This document shows, piece after piece, positions 35,610 to 45,109 of a stretch of 64,000 nt of DNA (positions within the stretch are counted from its first letter, which is position 1; each line of letters opens with the position of its first letter). The DNA lies in the NCBI GenBank assembly GCA_030424845.1, contig JAUHWC010000009.1, forward strand, positions 1 to 64,000, in the 5' to 3' direction. The notes under the pieces are model-generated. The model searched no databases. It had not been told where the DNA came from and worked only from the letters and a program-made list of their open reading frames with translations. The position numbers and the translations under genes are program-made. Source of the stretch: Alphaproteobacteria bacterium (GTDB lineage Bacteria > Pseudomonadota > Alphaproteobacteria > Sphingomonadales > Sphingomonadaceae).

Positions 35610-36050
35610 ATGAACCGTAGCGATAAGATCAGCCTGGACAGTTCGTTCGGCTACCTGCTGCGAAGGATGCACGTCAAAGCTGATCGTGTTGCACGCAAGA
35701 TGCTCGAGCCGTTCGATATCACCCCCGCGCGGGTGACGGCGCTGATCGTTGTTGCCAACAATCCCGGGTGTACACAGAGTGCATTGGGTGACGCCCTGTC
35801 CATCAATCGGGCCAGTACGATGAAGCTGGTGAATTTTCTCGAACGGAGGGGGCTGATCCACCGGGACAAAACTCTCGATTCACGGGCAAATGCGCTGTTC
35901 GTGTCGGACGAGGGCGAGGTTCAGCTGATCAAAATGGTAGCGGCACTCAAGGAGGCGGACATCATGACGCTGGAAAGCCTTTCAGAGGGCGAGCGAAACG
36001 CCCTTTACGAATTTCTAGAAAGCATGCGTCAGGGACCGACCGGGTCTTAG
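35610..36050 (+). CDS. MarR-family transcriptional regulator
   Basis: A 146-residue MarR-type winged-helix protein. The central region reads ITPARVTALIVVANNPGCTQ, then ALSINRASTMKLVNFLERRG with the wing DKTLDSRANALFVS, the family's DNA-binding core. A strong GGAGGGAAGGG precedes the ATG. MarR proteins commonly sense aromatic compounds and lose DNA binding on contact. It is divergent from the aldehyde dehydrogenase/GMC/oxygenase operon and followed by an AAHS-type carrier, which fits control of an aromatic catabolic cluster. Confidence 0.88.
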   Translation: MNRSDKISLDSSFGYLLRRMHVKADRVARKMLEPFDITPARVTALIVVANNPGCTQSALGDALSINRASTMKLVNFLERRGLIHRDKTLDSRANALFVSDEGEVQLIKMVAALKEADIMTLESLSEGERNALYEFLESMRQGPTGS

Positions 36051-36142
36051 GCCGGGCCCGGTATTGCACACAATTATTGATCAGCTGTTACGGTTCTTAA
36101 CCGGCTCAGGATGAGCGGGAGGAATTGGGAGAATTTGAGCTC

Positions 36143-37360
36143 ATGACCAGCCGCTGCGTCTTCGCCTTCATCCTGCTGGGGGGCGTGTTTGTGATGGAGG
36201 GCTTCGACATCGCCGCGATGAGCCTCGCCGTGCCGCGGCTAGAAGGCGCGCTCGGGCTCGATCCGGCGAACTTCGGCTGGGTCTTCACCGCGCTTCTGGC
36301 CGGTCTGGGCCTTGGTGGCGCGCTGCTTGCCCCGCTCGGCGACCGGTTCGGCCGCCGAGCGCTAATCGTAATCGGCTGCCTCGGCACCGGTTTGGCGACG
36401 CTTGCCACGGCGACCTCAAGCGATCTTGCGGACTTCCTGATTTGGCGCACGATCACCGGCCTCGCGCTCGGTGCCTGCCTACCCAACGTCAGTGCGCTGT
36501 CGTCCGAATTGGCGCCAGAGAAGTTGCGCGCTACTGTAATGGCGGTGGTTTCCGCAGGCATCCCCGTCGGGCTTTCGACCGCCGGACTGCTCGCGCCCGA
36601 ACTGGTCGCGTCGCTCGGCTGGGAGGGGCTCTTCCTCGTCCCCGGTGGCTTCGCCATCATTCTCGCTCTCGCCCTCTTCGTCGCGCTCGAAGGCGGCGCC
36701 CCCGCGCGCGAACCCGCGGACAAGGCTGTGCCTGGCGCAAAGCTGCCGCAGCTCGTGCTGTTTAGCGCGCCATGGTTGTTTCCCTTCGCGGTATTTGCGA
36801 CGATGCTCGCCTTCAACGCGCTCAACCTTTACCTCCTCAACTCTTGGCTACCGACCGTGCTGCCCGGCGCAGGGCTTACCCTCGACGACGCGGCGCGAGT
36901 GGCGGGCGTTGCCAACCTCGCCGGGCTCTGCATCGGCATCGGAGCCAGCCTATTGCTCGACCGCTGGCACAAGGGCCTCACGCTCGCGCTGCTGTTCGGC
37001 TCGATGGCTATCAGCTTTGCCGCCATCGCGCTCACTCCGCCAGATCAGACGCGTTGGACGCTTCTGCTGATGGTGGGCGTCGGCGGCGCCAACGCGGGCG
37101 GCATGGTGCTACCGGGCCTCTGCGCGTACCTGTTCCCCGCGCGGTTGCTGTCGAGCGCGGTGGGCATGGGCGTGCTGGTTGCGAGGCTGGGAGCCTTCGC
37201 CGGGCCGCCGCTGGGCGGGGCCATGATCGCTGCCAATGTGCCCCCGCAACTCTTCCTCGGCATGGCGACGATCCCAGCGGTGGTCTGTGTGTTGGTCGCA
37301 ATTTTGGTGAGCCACGCGCTGCTCGTGCGGCAACGAGTGGAATGCGCCGCGGGCCGTTAG
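36143..37360 (+). CDS. MFS transporter, aromatic-acid/H+ symporter type
   Basis: A 405-residue major facilitator. The first helix FILLGGVFVMEGFDIAAMSL has the DGFD-like charge pattern of the AAHS family (here EGFD), and LGDRFGRRALIVIG is the conserved loop 2-3 motif. Twelve helices are expected. It lies 92 bases after marR. AAHS carriers take up benzoate-like and hydroxycinnamate-like acids, in keeping with an aromatic pathway. The family is clear; the substrate is inferred. Confidence 0.82.
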   Translation: MTSRCVFAFILLGGVFVMEGFDIAAMSLAVPRLEGALGLDPANFGWVFTALLAGLGLGGALLAPLGDRFGRRALIVIGCLGTGLATLATATSSDLADFLIWRTITGLALGACLPNVSALSSELAPEKLRATVMAVVSAGIPVGLSTAGLLAPELVASLGWEGLFLVPGGFAIILALALFVALEGGAPAREPADKAVPGAKLPQLVLFSAPWLFPFAVFATMLAFNALNLYLLNSWLPTVLPGAGLTLDDAARVAGVANLAGLCIGIGASLLLDRWHKGLTLALLFGSMAISFAAIALTPPDQTRWTLLLMVGVGGANAGGMVLPGLCAYLFPARLLSSAVGMGVLVARLGAFAGPPLGGAMIAANVPPQLFLGMATIPAVVCVLVAILVSHALLVRQRVECAAGR

Positions 37361-37467
37361 TCACGGCCTGAAATAGGGTGATACGCTCGGCCAGGTGGTG
37401 GCCATCATTGACACCTACTAGTGCTGTCAGTTTAACGGCAACTTATCTCCGCTTGGCAGAGCTTACT
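37361..37467. other. Short gap between the catabolic and mobilization blocks
   Basis: About 107 bases. No gene or clear structure. It marks the change from the MarR/AAHS cluster to the mobilization genes on the opposite strand. Confidence 0.3.
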
Positions 37468-37635
37468 TTAGCTTCCTCCTCGCGACCGTTTGCGGTCGAG
37501 ATCGTCTAGCTGTCGCAAAAGATCATCGAACCGATCAGTGTCCTCAACCGCATAAACACGTTTAAGGCAATTACCCACGGCACTGAGGTCATCCTTCGTC
37601 AATAGTCCGATCGCGACGATTGGCTCGCGGGACAT
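37468..37635 (-). CDS. Small acidic protein downstream of the relaxase gene
   Basis: A 55-residue reading frame with ATG at 37635, a GGAAT sequence upstream and a TAA stop. The product begins MSREPIVAIGLLTKDDLSAV and ends with charged DDLDRKRSRGGS. It looks like the small proteins often found near relaxase genes in sphingomonad elements, with the recurring theme of a PIVA-GLLT start. It is 195 bases after the relaxase stop on the same strand. Function unknown. Confidence 0.5.
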   Translation of the reverse strand: MSREPIVAIGLLTKDDLSAVGNCLKRVYAVEDTDRFDDLLRQLDDLDRKRSRGGS

Positions 37636-37830
37636 GGCAATTCCATCATTCTATTCCGTAACTTACCAACTCGCTAAATTTCATATCTTTCCGCTAGAAA
37701 CGGAAAGCAGCGGCGAAAACGCACTCCGCCAATTGTTTTCTGAACCAGCGGCGGCTTTCGGGACCCTCTATCGACATATCGAATGACCGATATGGGGGCG
37801 CTAAGCGGTCATTTCGGGGGAAGTACCCGA

Positions 37831-40740
37831 TCAGATACCAAAGTCCATCGACCTATTACGCTCCTTGGCGAGCTCCGGTTCGGGAACCTTGGGGGCCTTC
37901 TCAGTCATCGCCTTACCCGCGCCCGCCTTTGCAGCCGTCTTCAAGCGCTCGGTGACCTCGAGCGCCGATGATTTTTCACCCTTGTTCTTTGAGACTGCAG
38001 CGCCGAGCCTTGCTGCACTATCGACCACGAGGGTCAGGTGGTCCCGCAGGCGCGTTACGGTCACCAGGAATGTCTTCTGGTTGGCAAGATTGCGCTCGCG
38101 ACTGTCCATCACCGCAATTCCCCGATCAGAGGTGAGGCCCTGCGCCATATGGGCATTGAGCGCGTAGGCAAGGTCGAGACGCTTCAGCATTGGGTCGTCT
38201 TTTCCGAGCCTGTGCTCGGCACCTTTGGAAGTCTCGACCGTGACGCGATCGCCGTCGATTTGGACAACTCGAGCCTGGTCGGCATTGAAGAGACCTCGCC
38301 GGTGGTCGTTCCTGGTCCAGCGAATTCGATCGCCTTGGTGGATTTCAAGCTTGCGCCGGTCGAACAGCGCCATATTGTCGTCCTTGCCTGTACGTCCGAT
38401 CCGCGACGGCTTGAGCTTGTGCAGCCTGCCCTCCTTATCCTCAAGCTCGACAGTGTCCTTGCGGTCACCGACCTCGCGCACCGCATATTCGCCGCGCTTG
38501 AGGCCGAGCGCGCGCTCGAGTTTCGTGACCTCAAGCAGCATGCCGGGCTTGTAGACGGCAAGGTAGCGCAGTTCCTCGCGCGTGAGATTCACGCGGTCGA
38601 GGACTTCGAGCTGGAGCTTTTCCGGGCCGATCTCGCCATTGGCGGCAAGGCCGGTCTGGACCGCCTCGTTGACCGCGGCGCGGATCTTGCGGCCCGAAGC
38701 GTAGATCGCGGTCCTCTCCCGTTCTTCCGGCGGAAGCGACAGCCATCGTTCGGCAGCGACAATCGCACCGTCGCCCTTGGCTTCGACCGTATTGCCCTCG
38801 AGGTGGTCGAGCGCCGTGCGAACCAGCCCTGCCTGCGCAGCCGCCTGTGCCTCGCGCAGGACCGGATCGCGGCCGCGCAAATTGGTGGTCATCTGCGCTT
38901 GGGCAACTCCTCCCTGCTGCAGGAGGTCAAACGGCTTGCCGGCATCAACCGCCCCCAGTTGCTTGCGGTCCCCCATGAGCACAAGCCGTTGTGCGCCCGC
39001 GCGATTGGCGATGCGGATAAGCTGCTCCTTGTCCGCATTGGAGACCATCGAGGCCTCGTCGAGGATGAGGACGCTGCCTCCCAGTTCCTTGTTCGCCTCG
39101 CGATCGAAGCCGGACCGCCCCTCCCCGTCGGTGATCGGCCCCCAGCGCTTGAGAAAGCTCGCGAGCGTCTGCGCCTCGATCCCTGTGTCGCGTTCCAACA
39201 TTTGCACCAGCGTGTTCTGAACCGAGAGGCCCAGGACCTTGTGGCCTTCTTCGCGCAGGACATCGGCGACAGGCTTCAGCACACTCGACTTGCCCGCACC
39301 GGCAACGCCCTGCACGGCCACGGTACGATCGCGCGAGGTCAGGATCAGTCGGGCAGCGCCCAGCTGGCCTTCGTTCAGCTTGAAGCCTGGGCTGACAAGA
39401 GCGGATGCCTGCACACTGGCATCGGCGCGACGCTCGGTGAGGATAGGGTCGACAGCGCCCCTACCTTCATTCGCCCAGGCAAGAATGCGCCCCTCGCGCT
39501 CGACTTCTTCGCGGCTTGCCAGCCATCCCTTGTGCTCGCCCTTGCCACGCAGCAACTGGCCCGAACGCACCAGCGAGCGCGCCGCCTTCTCGATATGCGC
39601 GATGGTCGTCGGCAAACCAAAATCGAGCGCTGCCTTGTACAGGTCTTCACGCGCGAACCCCGCCTCGCGCTGCGACAGATGGTGCACCGCCGATGCCACG
39701 GCCTGCGCTGCCGCAATCTCTTGCGGCCCCCGCTTGAGGACATGGTCGGGAACCAGCGGATCGCGTTCCTTGCCCTTGATGCGTACGGCAAAATCCTTGA
39801 GCAGCGCCAGGCCCCGCTCGACCAAATTGGGAGCCTTAGCATCGGCAGTTTCACGCTCGCTTGCCCGCGTCCTCGCGGTATCGACCAATCGCGAGAGATC
39901 GAGGCCGACGGTCTTCACCGCCGCCTGCCATTGCTCGCCGAGGACCGCACGATCCTCGATCGGCTGCTTGGGCGATCGGGTGGCGAGCGCCGCCACCTTG
40001 CCTGCTTCGAGCCCCGGACCACGGCGCGCTTCGAGTACTTCCTTGCGCCGCGATGAGAAGGCCATCACCTGCTCGCGCGTGATCCCGCGCGCCTCGAAAT
40101 TGCCGTGCTTGCCAACGGGGCCAGGCTCGTAGCCCAATTTCTCGACCGCGATCCGGAAGCGCGCCATGGCCATCGAGTTGAGCAGCGTGCCGAGCGCAAA
40201 GAGCTTGTCGTTCTTGAGCGTTCGCCATTTGCCATCCTTGCCCTTGGTCACATTGGCGATGACCGCGTGGAAGTGCAGGTTGGGCTCCTGGTTGCGGTTG
40301 GTGTCGTGCTGGAAGAGGCCGATGGCAAGGTTGCCGGTCGCCAAGGTCCTGACCTTGCCCTGTTCGACAAGGCGGGTTTCAGCAGCGTTCTTCTCGGCCC
40401 ATTTGAGGGCCTCGGTCACCGCCTCGCGGTAGGCGCCGACGATCCGCTCGTCCTTGCCCACCAGCGCCAGCAGCGACCAGCTCTTGGGCAGCGAGAAGGT
40501 AAGATCGGTCCCTGGCCGGTGCGCCTGGCCGGGATTGCCGACACTCGATCCATCGGGAAGCTCACCGCGCAACAGTGCATCGAATTGCTTTGTCTCGACG
40601 CGCCCTGTCAGACCTAGTGATTTCGCGCCCTCGCCGACCCATTGCCCGGACCGATCGGCATCGGCCCGGGCATAGTAATTGTCGTCGGCAAAGTAGCTGG
40701 CGGCAGCAGAAGGCGAACGCACATTGGCGATTGAAAGCAT
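37831..40740 (-). CDS. mobF: MobF-family relaxase/helicase
   Basis: A 969-residue conjugative relaxase. The N-terminal TrwC-type domain has tyrosines near residues 16-23 (SYFADDNYYARAD) and the three-histidine metal site H145, H156, H158 in FQHDTNRNQEPNLHFHAV. The C-terminal part is a RecD2-like helicase with Walker A GVAGAGKS (478-485) and Walker B LILDEASMV, then later helicase motifs such as HMAQGLTSDRG. It nicks one strand at oriT, stays attached to the 5' end and unwinds the plasmid or island. It begins 44 bases after the TraD-like gene stop in the same operon. All catalytic residues are present. Confidence 0.92.
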   Translation of the reverse strand: MLSIANVRSPSAAASYFADDNYYARADADRSGQWVGEGAKSLGLTGRVETKQFDALLRGELPDGSSVGNPGQAHRPGTDLTFSLPKSWSLLALVGKDERIVGAYREAVTEALKWAEKNAAETRLVEQGKVRTLATGNLAIGLFQHDTNRNQEPNLHFHAVIANVTKGKDGKWRTLKNDKLFALGTLLNSMAMARFRIAVEKLGYEPGPVGKHGNFEARGITREQVMAFSSRRKEVLEARRGPGLEAGKVAALATRSPKQPIEDRAVLGEQWQAAVKTVGLDLSRLVDTARTRASERETADAKAPNLVERGLALLKDFAVRIKGKERDPLVPDHVLKRGPQEIAAAQAVASAVHHLSQREAGFAREDLYKAALDFGLPTTIAHIEKAARSLVRSGQLLRGKGEHKGWLASREEVEREGRILAWANEGRGAVDPILTERRADASVQASALVSPGFKLNEGQLGAARLILTSRDRTVAVQGVAGAGKSSVLKPVADVLREEGHKVLGLSVQNTLVQMLERDTGIEAQTLASFLKRWGPITDGEGRSGFDREANKELGGSVLILDEASMVSNADKEQLIRIANRAGAQRLVLMGDRKQLGAVDAGKPFDLLQQGGVAQAQMTTNLRGRDPVLREAQAAAQAGLVRTALDHLEGNTVEAKGDGAIVAAERWLSLPPEERERTAIYASGRKIRAAVNEAVQTGLAANGEIGPEKLQLEVLDRVNLTREELRYLAVYKPGMLLEVTKLERALGLKRGEYAVREVGDRKDTVELEDKEGRLHKLKPSRIGRTGKDDNMALFDRRKLEIHQGDRIRWTRNDHRRGLFNADQARVVQIDGDRVTVETSKGAEHRLGKDDPMLKRLDLAYALNAHMAQGLTSDRGIAVMDSRERNLANQKTFLVTVTRLRDHLTLVVDSAARLGAAVSKNKGEKSSALEVTERLKTAAKAGAGKAMTEKAPKVPEPELAKERNRSMDFGI

Positions 40741-40784
40741 TGCCTAGTCCTCCAAGAAGCCCACTGCTGCCGCTCGCCCGCGCA

Positions 40785-43130
40785 TCAGATGTCGGGCTCG
40801 ATATCGCCCACGTCGGGTTCGTCTCGGTCAGGCTTGTCGCGGTCCCTGTCATGCGCGGCACCACCAAGCAGAGACTGTTGTCGGCGCTCCTGGTCGGCAC
40901 GATTGCGCGCTTCTCTGGACGCCTTGGCGCGGTCCGGATCATGATCCTCACCGTCCTTCACGGACCGACCCTTGGTGGTCTCGTCGCGCGCCCGATCCTT
41001 GTCGGTACCAAGCGGCAATTCGCTTTGCCGATTGCTTCCCTGGTTGGTGCGCCGTTGCGCCTTTTCGGGGTCCTCGCTGCGCCTCGATCGTTCACGCTCG
41101 ACAGCCAAGTGCTTGTCCTGCGCTTCCTCGCTCGATCGTTCTCTTGCGCGCTTGCGCCGTGACCCCCGATTTGGACGCTTCTCCTGATCGCTATCGAGTT
41201 GCTGACCGCGGTGCTTCTCGTCACGGCGACGACGTTCACCGGAGTCGTCGCTGTCGCCGTTACGATGCCCGGTATCGTCGTCATCGCCCGGTTCACCGGT
41301 GACCGGCCTCGCAGCAAGTTTGGCGAGCTTCGGTGTGTCGCGGGGGATGAAACCCTCGGCAATGCGGGGCCAGTCCTGGGGCTCAAGCGTGATGGGTGCG
41401 GTGGGAAGCCCCTCGGGAAACTTGATGTATCCCTCAAGGCTCTTCAATCCCATGAACTCGTCTGGGAGCAGCAGCGGTGCGATCTCGCGGCGGGCTGTCA
41501 GGCTCACCGCGTCGCGGGCACTGTTGTGCCCATAGCTCTGGTTCTCTTCGACCTCGCGCACCTCGCGGTGACCGACAGTGTCGGAACACCAGGTGGCAGT
41601 CTCACGGTCAGCGGTGCCGAGCATAAGCTTGGTCTTGGCGAGCGATGACAAGGTCATCGCCATGTTCTCTCCATAGACCTCCTTCAGCTTGGCATAGGCA
41701 TGGACGCCGGTGACGATGGCGCCGCCGTAATTGCGCGCGGTCTGCAAGCCCTTTTCGAGCGAGGGTAGCCGATGCAGCGCGCCCAGCTCGTCGATCAGGA
41801 ACCATAGTCTGAGGTCAGACGAGGTCCGCCCGGTCATCAGCGTGTTGATGGCCGTATCGAGCCAGAGCGTGAGCATTTGCGACAGGACGGTGAGGTCAGC
41901 GTAGCGCGCCGAGAGGAACAGGAACGATCCCTCCTTGTCGCCGCCCTTGACCCAGTCGCGGATTGAGAAGGACTTGCCTTCGGTCGGCAGCAATTGCAGC
42001 GCCTTGGCATTGACGTTGAACACTGCGCGCACCGATTCCGCCATCTTGGCGGCCTGCGGATCGGTCATCGGTCCCGCCATCGTGTCCTCGAGCAGCTGGT
42101 GCAGGTCGGAGAGATTGGCGTTCATCATATCGCTCGCGAGCGCCGCGTTGGTGCCCTTGCCCTTCTCGACGAGCTTGAGGCAGGTCTCGACAAACAGGGT
42201 ACGCGCTGCGAGCACCCAGAACTGCTCCGCCCCGCCGCCGTCATGCGGCACGAGGGACTCCGCAGCGGCATGGAACTCGGAACTGGAGGTGCAGTCATTG
42301 AACACGCTCCAGGCCGGACAGCGGGCATCGAGCGGGTTCAGGATGACGTCGCGTTCGGGCTCGTAGAAGGCCTCGATGAAGGCTCCGGTGAGGTCGAAGA
42401 TGACCGCACGTTCTCCCCTCTGTCTGATCTCGTCGACGAGTTCGAACAGCGCCACGGTCTTGCCCATGCCGGTGGTGCCGACGAGCATGGCGTGGCCCTG
42501 TTCCTGCCGCCAGGGGTAGCTGACACCGGCGAGATGTGCCGGCGCATAGAGGCCCGCTTCACGCAATGCGTTTCGTCCGGCCAGACGCCATTTCCAACCC
42601 AGTTCGCGGCCATATTCGAGGGCGCGCTTGCCGCGATTGTGGCGGGCGATGTCGGCCTTGAGTTCGGGTAGCGATACAAGCTTGGCACCACGCAGATGGC
42701 GCTTGGCTTTGGACTTCTCGCCGAAGTGTTCTGCGACCCACCAGAAGAGTGCCAAGAGCGGCACAAGGCAGACCGTGGAGAGCATTACTGCCTGCTTCAC
42801 CGTGGCGAAGAACAGGATCCATGCTTCGCGCATCGGCGGAAAGTCCCTGACGACTGCCATGGGAAAGGCAATCATGTCGCCATCGGGCAGCCGCAGGTTC
42901 ACCAGCTTTGCCGGATCGAACTCCAAGAACATGTAGCTCGAGGCATAGAGATGCATCCACAGCAGGTAGGCCTGGTAGTCATCGAGCGCGCTGCTGACCT
43001 GCCACCAGCAGGTCCCCAGTACGACCAGCGCAGAGATGATAAGCGGCAATTTGAAACCGGCTGCAAACATGAAGCCGAAGTGCCCCAGCAGCTGGGTGCC
43101 GCGGGTAAAATTGACGATACTATTCTTCAT
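40785..43130 (-). CDS. traD: TraD/VirD4-like coupling ATPase
   Basis: A 781-residue type IV coupling protein. It has N-terminal membrane helices (about residues 20-40 and 100-130), the Walker A LVGTTGMGKT near residue 215, and a Walker B-like LWFLIDELGAL. The last 150 residues are highly charged and repetitive in composition (DDDDTGHRNGDSDD, then Arg/Glu/Lys-rich), likely disordered and suited to relaxosome contact. ATG 43130 is chosen because it starts the membrane part; the frame extends upstream into the accessory gene. It would bring the relaxase-DNA complex to a secretion channel supplied from elsewhere. Confidence 0.9.
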   Translation of the reverse strand: MKNSIVNFTRGTQLLGHFGFMFAAGFKLPLIISALVVLGTCWWQVSSALDDYQAYLLWMHLYASSYMFLEFDPAKLVNLRLPDGDMIAFPMAVVRDFPPMREAWILFFATVKQAVMLSTVCLVPLLALFWWVAEHFGEKSKAKRHLRGAKLVSLPELKADIARHNRGKRALEYGRELGWKWRLAGRNALREAGLYAPAHLAGVSYPWRQEQGHAMLVGTTGMGKTVALFELVDEIRQRGERAVIFDLTGAFIEAFYEPERDVILNPLDARCPAWSVFNDCTSSSEFHAAAESLVPHDGGGAEQFWVLAARTLFVETCLKLVEKGKGTNAALASDMMNANLSDLHQLLEDTMAGPMTDPQAAKMAESVRAVFNVNAKALQLLPTEGKSFSIRDWVKGGDKEGSFLFLSARYADLTVLSQMLTLWLDTAINTLMTGRTSSDLRLWFLIDELGALHRLPSLEKGLQTARNYGGAIVTGVHAYAKLKEVYGENMAMTLSSLAKTKLMLGTADRETATWCSDTVGHREVREVEENQSYGHNSARDAVSLTARREIAPLLLPDEFMGLKSLEGYIKFPEGLPTAPITLEPQDWPRIAEGFIPRDTPKLAKLAARPVTGEPGDDDDTGHRNGDSDDSGERRRRDEKHRGQQLDSDQEKRPNRGSRRKRARERSSEEAQDKHLAVERERSRRSEDPEKAQRRTNQGSNRQSELPLGTDKDRARDETTKGRSVKDGEDHDPDRAKASREARNRADQERRQQSLLGGAAHDRDRDKPDRDEPDVGDIEPDI

Positions 43131-43449
43131 CGCCGGCCTCCTTCGCACGCGCAGGAATGAAGCCGAGCTGGGCGAGGCGGCGGTGGTAAGCGGCATGGGT
43201 ACGCTTGCGCAGATTCTCGTCAGGATGGCTCGCGAGCAGCGCATCGAGCGCCGTGGTGAGGAACACCATCTGGCGTGCCGGATCGCTCCCGCCGGGACGG
43301 TCAGCGCTATCGTTGTCGCGGTTCCAGGCGGTGACGAGGTGGTCACGAATGACCACGCTCACGCTGGTATCGCGGGTGTTTGACTGCTCCAGAATCCAGT
43401 CCGCAATCAGCGGCGGGACGTAGGTCTGGAGGACCCTGTAACGTTGCAT
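43120..43449 (-). CDS. Small accessory protein of the mobilization operon
   Basis: A 109-residue protein, MQRYRVLQTYVPPLIADWIL at the start, then SVSVVIRDHLVTAWNRD. The short strand-helix-helix beginning is compatible with a ribbon-helix-helix DNA-binding protein, as in many relaxosome accessory factors, but this is only suggestive. AAGGAGC lies before the ATG. It overlaps the TraD-like gene by 11 bases, and it is the first gene of the operon next to the candidate oriT region. Confidence 0.65.
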   Translation of the reverse strand: MQRYRVLQTYVPPLIADWILEQSNTRDTSVSVVIRDHLVTAWNRDNDSADRPGGSDPARQMVFLTTALDALLASHPDENLRKRTHAAYHRRLAQLGFIPARAKEAGDEE

Positions 43450-44178
43450 TTTTCCAAGCTCCTTGTGCTCAAGAAGCCTGGTTCGACCTGCGGAAGGCGA
43501 AGATCACACTAAATAACGAAGGCCATGTAGGAAAACGAAAAGTTCCCTATCTATTCCAGTATGTTAGACCAAGGTGAATTGGCGCCAAATTGCGAATCCA
43601 ATTCGCGAATTGCGGTCAAATCGGTCGATGCACACGCCAAATTTGCGCTGCAACCACTTGAGAACATTAGAAGAACAAAGGCGGCAGCGCTGCGTCCGGT
43701 GTGCCTGTCAAGCTCCCAATTGCGCGGACGTCTCCAGTAGCTTGCCAGTCTCGTTCAATAGATTGACTTTACGTCCTTATTTTCGGAGCGAGAGCAAACG
43801 GGCGCTGCTGGGACAACCCGAGATTTCAGCCCAAAAATGCGCTGGGCTACAAACTGGCCTTACCTAGACGGAAATCGTGGCCGGCTGAATGTGTCGTGTC
43901 GAGCTCTCCAACCCTCTCAAAATGAATGGCAGAGCACCCCGGACGGGTGCCGTGGCACCGGTTGACTGGTGCTAACCCCTAAACCAGTCAGGATACGTTC
44001 GATCACGTTTTCGGCTTTGTGGCGGGGACCAGATAGACTTCGCGAGATGCGGCGATGTCGAATGCCACGGGCGTTTCTACAGATCCCTTTTCAACGAGGG
44101 ACATATTGGTCTTCCGATGCGCTTCTGCGAACAAGAAAAAGGTAGGAACCGCAACCGGTCCCTGCCCTGCTGGTGCAG
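43450..44178. other. Non-coding region upstream of the mobilization operon
   Basis: About 730 bases without a convincing gene. The left part should carry the promoter of the accessory/traD/mobF operon. The right half contains a run of three inverted repeats, listed separately, and the region is a natural place for oriT. Confidence 0.5.
43934..43990. repeat. Cluster of three inverted repeats, candidate oriT
   Basis: Within 57 bases lie GCACCC-N5-GGGTGC (43934-43950), GGTGCC-GT-GGCACC (43946-43959, sharing bases with the first) and TGACTGG-N14-CCAGTCA (43963-43990). Such stacked inverted repeats near a relaxase operon are typical of oriT and its nic site. The region is 485 bases upstream of the accessory gene and non-coding. 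The nick site itself cannot be named. Confidence 0.45.
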
Positions 44179-44400
44179 TCAGAATTCGTCTGACATCGCC
44201 CCGTGGATGGTGTGCACCACGCGCGCTGCCAGGTGCGCCGGAAGCGCGTTGTAGTCGCCCTCGTCCAGGGCAAAATACCCGAGACGCTTGTCCTCAACGA
44301 TGTGCTGATCGAAGAAGCTGTGCGGCGCCCGACGCTCTGCCACTGCGAGCGCGGCAAAGTAGCGATCCGAAGTCGAAGTGCGTTGAAATTGCGTAGCCAT
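44179..44400 (-). CDS. Small protein of unknown function
   Basis: A 73-residue protein with a strong GGAGG five bases before its ATG. It begins MATQFQRTSTSDRYFAALAV and contains EGDYNALPAHLAARVVHTI. It has no membrane helix or known motif. It lies between the candidate oriT region and ssb on the same strand, so it probably belongs to the mobile module. Function not recognised. Confidence 0.6.
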   Translation of the reverse strand: MATQFQRTSTSDRYFAALAVAERRAPHSFFDQHIVEDKRLGYFALDEGDYNALPAHLAARVVHTIHGAMSDEF

Positions 44401-44654
44401 GATATCCTCCTGGTGTCTGCCGTTGACGGCAGGAGCAGGACGGATGGGCGTGCGGCCGGCGGGTCAGGGATCGTCCCGAAGGGCGACCGCGAAGCGGCGA
44501 TAGGGGTAACGATTTTGTCGGACCGGAGCGCAGCGAAGGGGAGGCAAAATGGTGGGACCCTGTCGTCCTTGACGCGCCGGTTGCGCGGTCATCAGAATGG
44601 GAGAACCGTAAGCCAGGCCCCCTCCCCCGCCGGAGTGTTTGAACAACGCAAGAA

Positions 44655-44683
44655 GGGGCACTGTCCGGTCTGGACAGCGCCCC
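44655..44683 (-). terminator. Strong hairpin terminator after ssb
   Basis: GGGGCACTGTCC (44655-44666) pairs with GGACAGCGCCCC (44672-44683) over a five-base loop, 12 bp with one wobble pair. On the minus strand it is followed by TTCTTG, and it lies 28 bases after the ssb stop. Confidence 0.65.
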
Positions 44684-44710
44684 TCTGATGGGGATCGATG
44701 ATGATGGATA

Positions 44711-45109
44711 TCAGTCGATCTCGGGAGCGTCGGTGTTGTCGTTGTCTTCACCCGAACCATTGCCGCGGGAGAGGAAGTCGACCTTGTCGGCGAGGATCTC
44801 GGTGCCGTAGCGGGTGACCCCGTCCTTGTCTTCCCACTGGGTGTAGTGGATGCGGCCCTGGACCGATACCAGCTGGCCCTTGGAGCAGTACTGGCCGACG
44901 GTCTTGGCGAGGCCGTTGAAGCAGGTCACCCGGTGGAACTCGCTTTCCTTGGCGGTGTAGCCGTTCTCGTCCTTGTAGGTCTTGCCGTCCTTGTCGCGTG
45001 CGGGGCGGTCGGTGACGACGGTGATCCCGGTGACGTTGGTGCCGCCTTGGGTCGAGCGGACGTCGGGGCGGCGAGCGATGCGGCCGGTGAGGATTGCGAT
45101 ATTGGTCAT
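44711..45109 (-). CDS. ssb: Single-stranded DNA-binding protein
   Basis: A 132-residue SSB. The OB-fold begins MTNIAILTGRIARRPDVRST, continues with FHRVTCFNGLAKTVGQYCSKG and VSVQGRIHYTQWEDKDG, and ends in an acidic tail (SGEDNDNTDAPEID). The tail lacks the usual DIPF end, so interaction with host repair proteins may differ from the chromosomal SSB. AAGGA lies 9 bases before the ATG. Plasmid-type ssb genes accompany conjugation modules to protect transferred single strands. Confidence 0.92.
   Translation of the reverse strand: MTNIAILTGRIARRPDVRSTQGGTNVTGITVVTDRPARDKDGKTYKDENGYTAKESEFHRVTCFNGLAKTVGQYCSKGQLVSVQGRIHYTQWEDKDGVTRYGTEILADKVDFLSRGNGSGEDNDNTDAPEID

Noticed and set aside
38038-40056. 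672-codon open frame opposite the relaxase gene
   Set aside because: The relaxase motifs on the minus strand are unmistakable; this is a GC-rich antisense frame.
44464-44760. Minus-strand 98-codon frame beside ssb
   Set aside because: It overlaps ssb and the terminator hairpin and has no protein-like features.
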